A stretch of 64,000 bases of DNA from Nematostella vectensis (Eukaryota > Cnidaria > Anthozoa > Actiniaria > Edwardsiidae): positions 3,411,501 through 3,475,500 of the forward strand of contig NC_064036.1 of assembly GCF_932526225.1 (NCBI RefSeq), in the 5' to 3' direction. Below the pieces are notes generated by a model, which saw only the letters and a list, made by a program, of their open reading frames with translations, made no database searches and was not told the origin of the DNA. The translations under genes were made by a program, and so were the position numbers. Shown here piece after piece: positions 54,727-64,000 of this stretch. Every line of letters starts with the position of its first letter. Within the stretch, counting starts at the first letter, position 1.

Positions 54727-55960
54727 CGAATTTGTGTCATGTCGTGACTGTGTCGAATATGTGTCATGACGTGACTTCGTCGTGTCGTGGTCATGTCGTG
54801 ACTGTGTCGTGTCTGTCATGTCGTGACTGTGTCGTGTCTCTGTCATGTCGTGGCTGTGTCGTGTCTCTGTCATGTCGTGACTGTGTCGTGTCTGTGTCAT
54901 GTCTGTGTCGAATCTGTCATGTCGTGACTGTGTCGAATCTGAGTCATGACGTGACTTCGTCGTGTCTTTGTCATGTCGTGACTGTGTCGTGTCTGTCATG
55001 TCGTTACTGTGTCGTGTCTCTGTCATGTCGTGATTGTGTCGAATCTACGTCATGTCGTGACTGTGTCGTGTCTGTGTCGAATCTGTGTCATGCCGTGACT
55101 GTGTCGAATCTGTGTCATGTCGTGACTGTGTCGTGTCTGTCATGTCGTTAATGTGTCGTGTCTGTCATGTCGTGACTGTGTCGTGTCTGTCATGTCGTTA
55201 CTGTGTCGTGTCTCTGTCATGTCGTGTCTGTGTCGAATCTGTGTCATGCCGTGACTGTGTCGAATCTGTGTCATGACGTGACTGTGTCGAATCTGTGTCA
55301 TGTCGTGACTGTGTCGTGTCTGTCATGTCGTTAATGTGTCGTGTCTGTCATGTCGTGACTGTGTCGTGTCTGTCATGTCGTTATTGTGTCGTGTCTCTGT
55401 TATGTCGTTATTGTGTCGAATCTACGTCATGTCGTGACTGTGTCGAATCTGTGTCATGACGTGACTGTGTCGAATCTGTGTCATGTCGTGACTGTGTCGT
55501 GTCTGTCATGTCGTTAATGTGTCGTGTCTGTCATTTCGTGACTGTGTCGTGTCTGTCATGTCGTTACTGTGTCGTGTCTGTGTCGAATCTGTGTCATGCC
55601 GTGACTGTGTCGAATCTGTGTCATGACGTGACTGTGTCGAATCTGTGTCATGTCGTGACTGTGTCGTGTCTGTCATGTCGTTAATGTGTCGTGTCTGTCA
55701 TGTCGTGACTGTGTCGTGTCTGTCATGTCGTGACTGTGTCGTGTCTCTGTCATGTCGTGTCTCTGTCATGTCGTGACTGTGTCGTGTCTGTGTCATGTCT
55801 GTGTCGAATCTGTGTCATGTCGTGACTGATTCGTGTCTGTGTCATGTCGTGACTGATTCGTGTCTGTGTCACGCCGTGACTGATTCGTGTCTGTGTCATG
55901 TCGTGACTGATTCGTGTCTGTGTCATGTCGTGACTGGTTCGTGACTGTTGTACTGTGGTT
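54727..55960. repeat. TGTCATGTCGTGAC minisatellite
   Basis: Irregular tandem array of segments TGTCATGTCGTGACTG, TGTCGTGTCTG, TGTCGAATCTG and TCATGTCGTTAATG, mostly 5-6-bp steps (TGTCG, TGACT) combined into 18-30-bp units. A larger block of roughly 180-200 bp with GAATCTGTGTCATGCCGTGA recurs at about 55075, 55230 and 55585. Open frames arise from the lack of stop codons in the unit. Confidence 0.93.
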
Positions 55961-56044
55961 ATTGCGTGGTGACCGTGCCGTATTATGCTGTGACTGTCTC
56001 GTGAGCGTTGAGCTTTGGTTGTGACCATGTCGGGACTGTGTCTT

Positions 56045-56990
56045 CTGTGTCTGCAGATTGCGTCTGTATCGTGCTGTGTCCGTCTCGTGTCTGTATCGTG
56101 CTGTGTCCGTCTCGTGTCTGTATCGTGCTGTGTCCGTCTCGTGTCTGTATCGTGCTGTGTCCGTCTCGTGTTGTGTCTGTGTCGTGTCCATATCGTGTCT
56201 GTATCGTGCTGTGTCCGTCTTGTGTCTGTATCGTGCTGTGTCCGTCTTGTGTCTGTATCGTGCTGTGTCCGTCTCGTGTCTGTATCGTGCTGTGTCCGTC
56301 TCGTGTCTGTATCGTGCTGTGTCCGTCTCGTGTCTGTATCGTGCTGTGTCCGTCTCGTGCTGTGTCCGTCTCGTGTCCGTATCGTGTTGTGTCTGTGTCG
56401 TGTCCGTATCGTGTCAGTGTCGTGTCTGTATCGTGTCTGTGTCGTGCTGTGTCCGTGTCGTGTCTGTATCGTGCTGTGTCCGTCTCGTGTCTGTATCGTG
56501 CTGTGTCCGTCTCGTGTCTGTGTCGTGTCCGTATCGTGTCAGTGTCGTGTCTGTGTCGTGCTGTGTCCATATCGTGTCTGTATCGTGCTGTGTCCGTCTT
56601 GTGTCTGTATCGTGCTGTGTCCGTCTCGTGTCTGTATCGTGCTGTGTCCGTCTCGTGTCTGTATCGTGCTGTCCGTCTCGTGTCCGTATCGTGCTGTGTC
56701 CGTCTTGTGTCTGTATCGTGCTGTGTCCGTCTCGTGTCTGTATCGTGCTGTGTCCGTCTCGTGTCTGTATCGTGCTGTGTCCGTCTCGTGTCTGTATCGT
56801 GCTGTGTCCGTCTCGTGTCCGTATCGTGCTGTGTCTGTCTCGTGTCTGTATCGTGCTGTGTCCGTCTCGTGTCCGTATCGTGTTGTGTCAGTGTCGTGTC
56901 TGTATCGTGTCTGTGTCGTGCTATGTCCGTGTCGTGCTGTGTCCGTGTCGTGTCTGTATCGTGCTGTGCCCCGTATCGTATCATTTTCAT
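56045..56990. repeat. 27-bp TCTGTATCGTGCTGTGTCCG minisatellite
   Basis: About 35 copies of a 27-bp unit TGTCTGTATCGTGCTGTGTC plus CGTCTCG. Because 27 is a multiple of three, all three plus frames and one minus frame are open over 345-419 codons; period-9 peptides such as VCIVLCPSR result. It shares the TGTCGTG/TGTCCGT core with the neighbouring array, so both probably arose from one seed. Confidence 0.95.
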
Positions 56991-56999
56991 GCTGTGTCC

Positions 57000-58543
57000 G
57001 TGTCGTCCTTGTTGTGTCAACTTTTGTCTGTGCCTTATTTTGTAATGCTGTGTTTGCATCGTGTCTGTGTCTTTGTCGTGCTCTTTCTTTCGTGTCATAT
57101 CGGTGCTGAGACTACGTCGTATCGTAACGGTTTCGTGCTGTGTCGTGTGTGACAGTGTCTGCGTTGTGACGTCACCATGCTGTTCAATGACGTGCTTTGA
57201 ACGCGAAATGACCGTGTGAATCGATTGCCATTTCCTAAACATCTGAAACTCTTCCTTTACCGTAACTTCGTGTTATATCCTGTTATATCCTCTTATTGTA
57301 CTGTCATGGCACACTGCCTCGCACCGTATTCGCGTAATGGCGTGTTCTCACTTCCTGTTTTAGAACGCTCAGTTCCAGACGCGCTGAGTCCGACGTCTGC
57401 GTGGGAAGGCGAGTCGTCTCTTCTCATAAAACAGACTCAGGTCTACTCCGAGTCAATTAGAAACGTAAGCGTCGTAAGCTAAACATCAGTCAACATGTTG
57501 CAAGGAAAAAAACATTTACAATTCTCAGAGGGTTTGGATCTACTTTAAATCACGTTTTTTTTCGTGTTGGTCTGGTAAGCTCTTCATTTATTTGTCAGCC
57601 ATCATTGTGCTTAGGCGGTATATTAGTAAATTACAGTAAACGATTAATTTAAATGACACCCCTTTACTGCAATAACATTTAACACTCGAGATCCTCTGAA
57701 ATATCAAACACAAATACGGCATAAGTTAACTAAGCATTGATTTCTAAATTGTCAGAAAAAGACGATAGTTGTTAACCCCTGATAATCTATTGCTTAATAT
57801 TCTAACTTCTTATCTCATGCTTTCAATCTGTTTCCTTTCATTGTCAGATAGAACATAATCTAGAAAAAATACACGAAGAATACGTGACAAGAAATTAAGC
57901 ATGCACTACGGGGATAGTTTGGATGGAATATAGCGATAATATCATATCCTATGTTCTGTTCGTGGGTAAATGTGTGAGTGTACAATGTATTCTTTTCAAA
58001 GTTCAGTCCGGAAGGTTTATCAGTAGCAATCATAAACACCATCTTGATGTGATAACTGGAAATTAAGAAAAAAAGGAAACAACCTTTTCGCCCGGCTGTA
58101 ACGTCGTGAACGTGAATGATTCATAATCTGTATAATCACAATTCCGCACTTTAATATAAAACTAAAAGAAACCAACAACGTTTTCATTTCAAGTATAAGT
58201 GATATCTTTCGATAATAAATCTAAAACGTACAGCTACCTAAAAAAATAATTTAAAAAATAACGTGATGTTTATTAAAAACAAGATGTGTTTCGATAGCAC
58301 GAACTAGCGATAACACGCGGGATCTGTCGTGTGATCGTGATGATTAGGCGTAGCGAGACAGCGCGATAAAAGAAGAAGATGGAAAAATAAAAAATAAAAC
58401 CCTGAAGCGTTAGTGTGGGAAATAGGGCGGCTCATTTAATCCCCGAATTTTTCACCGTCGCCCTAATATATGATGCGAAAATCAAAAATGTTATTATGAT
58501 CTCGCACGATAAGCGCCTTGCGTTAGAGTGGTTTTCGAAATCC
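57000..58543. other. Gene-free interval upstream of the ANKRD34-like gene
   Basis: AT-rich, no supported gene. The 88-codon frame at 57216-57482 shows no recognisable similarity. Upstream control sequences of the ANKRD34-like gene may lie here. Confidence 0.45.
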
Positions 58544-58680
58544 CAAGTATTGTACGGGAACAATATATTATTTACAAGTATTGTACGGGATCAATATATT
58601 ATTTACAAGTATTGTACGGGATCAATATATTATTTACAAGTATTGTACGGGAACAATATATTATTTACAAGTATTGTACA
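58544..58680. repeat. 31-bp tandem repeat
   Basis: Four and a half copies of CAAGTATTGTACGGGA(A/T)CAA followed by TATATTATTTA, differing only at one A/T position in an A-T-T-A order. Confidence 0.95.
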
Positions 58681-58931
58681 TGTGCGATGTGAACGCTGCA
58701 TTTTTTGGAGTTTAGAGCAAACCCGATGAAAAACAAAGACCTTTTTAATCATATACATTATTTAAAATGTATAAACACTGTTATCAACCGACCCTACTAT
58801 TACATGACGCCATAGGACAACACACCCACGTAAGACAAACCATGACGGTATTGCGTCATGCAACACCTGTATGGCATAAAAACATATTCTTATCATTTGT
58901 TTTCACTCTTTAGAATTTGTCGTATTAAGCG

Positions 58932-61676
58932 ATGGGGGACTTGGTCGGTGCGAAAGAAATCCTTCGCGCGAGTCGTGACCTCAAGCTCCGCCTTGTCAGA
59001 ATGCTCCTAGATGGGGGTACCCAGATTGACGTCCGTTCAACCAATCAGGAGACTCCACTAATACTAGCATGCGCTTCCAATGGGAATCAGGGGGAGAAGG
59101 AGAAATTGGTGAAATACCTTATCAGGAATCGAGCTAAGGTAAACCTACAGGACACTCAAGGCCGAACGGCGCTGATGCATGCGTGCATAACCACATCACC
59201 AGACAATCTCATCCAGGCGCTACTGGACGCCAAAGCCAACCCGTGGATCGAAGACAATGCAAGGAAAACGGCATTTGATTACTCTCTGAACGCTGGTAGC
59301 CTGGGTACCGTGCGTTTGCTGATTACCGCCTGCAGGGACAGCAAATACTTGACCAAGCCAGGTAGCTTCAACATCGAGATGAAAAGACTCGAAGAGCAAA
59401 TGGAGCGACTGCCCGATCCACGCAAATGCTCGTGGCCACTGATGGGTCCTAGACTCGCCCCTGAAGCACCCCACACCGACACGCACGTGACCGAGGCATC
59501 GGCTTCAAACCTGCTGACGATTGTTGCGGAGGAACCGGACCTGTCGACAACAGGATCTCATCAGCGGAGACGAAAGCGCTCTATTTGCCATTTTGACCCG
59601 ATTGACATGGAGGCAATAACACGCTTTTCCGAGAAATGCTCTGCTGAAACCGCTGATACGCAGAGACCACTGAGGAGAGGGTCTTTATTTAACACTAGTC
59701 GTTCAGCGTCAGAGGATGAGAAGATCAGCCTACACTTTTCGGATTCAGAGGGAAGTTCGTCCCTCGACCATTGCAGCCTGACTGGGCTCGAAAAACTCCT
59801 ACAACTGAGGGATTCAGCGTCCTCTTCGACTGACTCGACAGAGTCTCTCAATCATCCAAATAAAACAGGGGGAACCTGGGCACAAGCAATGAAGGATCTA
59901 GAAATAGAACCACCAGGTATGACCCCAAGGCCTGCAAGGTCCAATTTAGAACACGATTATAATAAAAACACTGATTTGTTGTTACAAGCGAATAGAGGCT
60001 GCGAGTTTTTAGCACCATGTGAGAACACCGCCACCGATTATTCCCTCACTGGCGGGGCAAAGCTATATGTTGGCGATGCCATGGAAGCAAGATCGCCGAC
60101 AGCACGCAGGAGGATTACCGAGGGGAATATCCAACTGACACTTAGTGGCGGGCTTGAAGCTAAAAGCCCAAACATGCTTCGTCGCTTCACTGTCTCCACT
60201 ATGGAACAAGAGAAATTAAAATCGTATCTAAGTGAACATTGTGCTAATAACGCTGAAATCAAATGGCCATTTCCACCATCTAAGGAAGAGCTTTTGCCAG
60301 TCGGGAATACAAGAAAAAAGTCGACGGAGCAAACGGGATCGCAAATGCAGCATAATATGGGAAATACCATCGACATTAGAGTGTCTTCGACTGACATAGA
60401 CCACCCACATGTATCGGGGTGTGGAGACGATAAAAAAGTAACCCACAGATCTAAGTGTGAACACGGTGGAAGACGGACACATACATCCACGGGTGAACGC
60501 GACGTAGTGCGCACTTCTCCATCCACATGTAAAGGCGATCGTTCTCCTACACCCACATGTGATCACCGTGAAGAAAGTTTTCGTATCAGCGATAAAAGAA
60601 CGCATGTAGTCGCGCGCAATTTGTCATCACATGAACGAGATGTAATGAAAACACAGAAAGAGAATACTCGTAAGCCGTCATGCGAACGTGGCGTAAAAAT
60701 CACTTATAAATCTACATATGAACGCGATGTAACGCGCACTTATTTTTCCACGAGTGGGCACGATGAAAAGCGCAGTCGTACGCCAGCTAGTGAAGGGAAA
60801 CAAGCGCTAGATTTCAGCCTCCCTTTAATTTTATATCCAAAAGAGGCGAAAGAACTCAGAGCTACATCCACTGATGGGACACCGGCGAAAACCGCTATAC
60901 GCCGAACCCTCTCCGATAACAGCCCGATAAATCAACGAAAAGAACAAGAGGTTAGCCGCGCTCGCAGCTCTTCCACTTGTTACACAGAGGACGCGATTCT
61001 CGCCGCAATGCAACATACAGCGGTAGAGCGACGACGCACATGCTCACCAGTAACCACATGCGCCCAGTACACGAGAAAGACCCGGGAAAAATTTTCCCCT
61101 GATATCCCGGACCTCGTAATTTCCTCACAAAGAACAAACACCCTGATGCAAGGGAGTACAGACGCGCTAGGCACCGGTACGTTGTCGCCTTCCGGCATTG
61201 TTGAAAGTACTACTCTGGTGCCTAGCAAGAGTCACAAAATAAACATGTTGTCACTGAGCAGCATGGCCCCGCAGCCTTTAAATATACTTTCAGTCAGTAA
61301 AGCAGAGGTACCCTCACAGCACTACGATTATGTGTGCAAGTCTTTGCCATCTTCCCCTCTGCTTCATCACCACCAGCACCCTTCAAGTCCAAGCATCATG
61401 CATCTCGAGTCCACGGAGGCATCCCCTAGCAATGGGCGCAAAACAACACACCCCAAGGTGTTCCTTCCGCCACTAAATGTGTTAAAGCCTCAAACTTCAA
61501 GCGAAACTGAGGAGGGTTATTTCTCTAGTACCCCATCACCATTTGATTATGATAAGCCCAGGAATTTAGACCAGTACTCATTCAAGCCGATCTCACCACG
61601 ACTAGGGGGTAGGACCATCAGGGGTTCTAACAACAGTAGAAAAAGCCCAGATAGTACAGAATTCAAACTCAAATGA
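58932..61676 (+). CDS. ANKRD34-like ankyrin repeat protein, intronless
   Basis: Single frame of 914 codons with TAA in frame two codons before the ATG, which fixes the start. Residues about 15-135 hold four ankyrin repeats: LRLVRMLLDGGTQIDVRST, ETPLILACAS, LVKYLIRNRAKVNLQDTQG with RTALMHAC, and TAFDYSLNAGS. Near the C-terminus lies VFLPPLNV, as in the vertebrate ANKRD34A/B/C proteins, whose coding regions are also intronless. The long middle part is Ser/Thr/Arg-rich and disordered; residues about 490-640 contain a diverged repeat around ERDV.(R/K)T. Vertebrate ANKRD34 proteins are poorly understood and mainly neural. The protein is longer than the vertebrate ones (about 500 residues). The family call rests on the ankyrin block and the LPPLNV motif. 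Confidence 0.87.
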   Translation: MGDLVGAKEILRASRDLKLRLVRMLLDGGTQIDVRSTNQETPLILACASNGNQGEKEKLVKYLIRNRAKVNLQDTQGRTALMHACITTSPDNLIQALLDAKANPWIEDNARKTAFDYSLNAGSLGTVRLLITACRDSKYLTKPGSFNIEMKRLEEQMERLPDPRKCSWPLMGPRLAPEAPHTDTHVTEASASNLLTIVAEEPDLSTTGSHQRRRKRSICHFDPIDMEAITRFSEKCSAETADTQRPLRRGSLFNTSRSASEDEKISLHFSDSEGSSSLDHCSLTGLEKLLQLRDSASSSTDSTESLNHPNKTGGTWAQAMKDLEIEPPGMTPRPARSNLEHDYNKNTDLLLQANRGCEFLAPCENTATDYSLTGGAKLYVGDAMEARSPTARRRITEGNIQLTLSGGLEAKSPNMLRRFTVSTMEQEKLKSYLSEHCANNAEIKWPFPPSKEELLPVGNTRKKSTEQTGSQMQHNMGNTIDIRVSSTDIDHPHVSGCGDDKKVTHRSKCEHGGRRTHTSTGERDVVRTSPSTCKGDRSPTPTCDHREESFRISDKRTHVVARNLSSHERDVMKTQKENTRKPSCERGVKITYKSTYERDVTRTYFSTSGHDEKRSRTPASEGKQALDFSLPLILYPKEAKELRATSTDGTPAKTAIRRTLSDNSPINQRKEQEVSRARSSSTCYTEDAILAAMQHTAVERRRTCSPVTTCAQYTRKTREKFSPDIPDLVISSQRTNTLMQGSTDALGTGTLSPSGIVESTTLVPSKSHKINMLSLSSMAPQPLNILSVSKAEVPSQHYDYVCKSLPSSPLLHHHQHPSSPSIMHLESTEASPSNGRKTTHPKVFLPPLNVLKPQTSSETEEGYFSSTPSPFDYDKPRNLDQYSFKPISPRLGGRTIRGSNNSRKSPDSTEFKLK

Positions 61677-62529
61677 CCCTTATAAATTCAGATTAACACT
61701 TATAAAACACACAATCAATATCACATAAAGAAGGAGCTGTGGGGATAAAAGGCGCCCACCTGGTCTGAGTCGTCATTCCTGCTAGTATTCCTTGAGTGCA
61801 GAGCTGCTCCGTAAATATTTAAAAAGCAGAGCGGCAGTTCCCGGGGGGGAGGGGGGGGTTACTCCGATATTAAACGGATGGGGATCATCGTCGGGACTTT
61901 TTTAAAACAAACCTAAAAGATACAAAAATGGGTGTGGTTAGGCATGAAATTACCCCCTAAAAGATCCCTAAAACAAAAGTAAATAATTTGTAATAGAAAC
62001 AAAACAAACAGATCGTTGTTAAGCTCGCAATCAATTTTCGTCCCGTGGGTTGCATGATTTTTTCGCTGGTTAGTGATCTAAAAACACCTACAATTAGATG
62101 AGCGATGGCTATAATAGCACCCTAAAAGATACCGAGGTAAAAAAAATCAGGGCATTTTCATTTTCACCCCTAAAAGACACCCCCTGGGTGCAGACCATCA
62201 TGGAGCTGTGCACTCTACAAATTCAGTGGGAATGGCTTACTGGACCAGGCACACACCTTTTATACTGCATGTCTCTGAGAAGAGTTTGAAATCAAAGATG
62301 TATATATGGATATAATAAAAAACAAATTTTTAAAAATTGTTAAAACTTTTATAAAGAACATGGCAGTAATGTAGTTTTTAAATAACCCAACCTTTACCCC
62401 AACACCTGTTAACACATGCCAATGTTCAAAAGCAAAACGATAATATTTTGGTTTTGTCACATATATGTACACAATATTTATTTACCATACCATTGCATGT
62501 CATCATTGAACAAGAATTGCTTGCCTGTA
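61677..62529. repeat. Intergenic region with a diverged dispersed repeat
   Basis: A G run at 61842-61858 is followed by ATTACCCCCTAAAAGATCCC, CACCCTAAAAGATACCGAGG and CACCCCTAAAAGACACCCCC, the spaced CCCTAAAAGAT motif shared with 21290 and 35765. The remainder up to the DHFR stop codon is AT-rich 3'UTR-like sequence. Confidence 0.6.
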
Positions 62530-63977
<1,448 letters not shown>

Positions 63978-64000
63978 CTAGAAATAAAAACGTTTTCAGC

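Noticed and set aside
54732-57242. Frames of 92-419 codons rich in Cys/Val or His/Asp/Thr
   Set aside because: All are periodic products of the two minisatellites; several overlap on both strands at once.
57216-57482. 88-codon plus-strand frame upstream of the ANKRD34-like gene
   Set aside because: No similarity, and the ANKRD34-like start has its own in-frame stop upstream, so it is not an exon of it in frame.

Overview
The window is animal nuclear DNA. All single-copy genes are split by short GT-AG introns, have metazoan orthologues and carry AATAAA polyadenylation signals, while CR1-like, Penelope-like and Ty3-like elements, small TIR elements and long minisatellites fill the rest. The very high similarity to vertebrate genes (HSF2BP, SLC25A42, PEX11G, SNCAIP, ANKRD34, DHFR) together with compact introns and this repeat mix suggests an anthozoan cnidarian such as Nematostella. 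That is an inference; no species-diagnostic sequence was checked.

Layout. 1-3605 is a 33-bp minisatellite, followed by a 51-bp array carrying a CACGTG E-box in most units (3975-4390). 4.5-13.3 kb on the minus strand is a synphilin-1 (SNCAIP)-like ankyrin/coiled-coil gene whose exon phases fit through about twelve exons; two of its introns contain tandem arrays that copy the 3' end of an exon together with its splice donor. 13.3-17.2 kb has no gene but holds a 25-base G run and a GGGAGGA purine minisatellite. 17.3-20.6 kb (+) is a putatively N-myristoylated coiled-coil protein of unknown function. 22.6-28.8 kb (+) is a complete twelve-exon HSF2BP/MEILB2 orthologue (meiotic recombination). 29.3-33.0 kb (+) is the mitochondrial CoA carrier SLC25A42. 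34.8-35.4 kb (+) is a two-exon gene for a small, very basic repeat protein. 37.3-38.5 kb (-) is PEX11G (peroxisome division).

39.0-52.9 kb is a transposon cluster: a 3' Penelope-like fragment with a GIY-YIG domain and a hammerhead-like 3' motif; a CR1-like LINE (PHD finger, APE endonuclease, RT) broken by a stop codon and a frameshift; and a three-layer nest in which a dispersed repeat is split by a TIR element with ~400-bp inverted arms, itself split by an intact Ty3-like LTR retrotransposon with identical 159-bp LTRs. 52.9-58.9 kb is gene-free and contains two related TGTCGTG-type minisatellites. 58.9-61.7 kb (+) is an intronless ANKRD34-like gene. 62.5-64.0 kb (-) holds the last five exons seen of dihydrofolate reductase, whose 5' part lies beyond the window.

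The host genes belong to unrelated pathways and each has its own orientation and spacing; nothing suggests an operon or a functional cluster. Exon coordinates were assigned by hand from reading frame, phase and splice consensus and may be off by a few bases.
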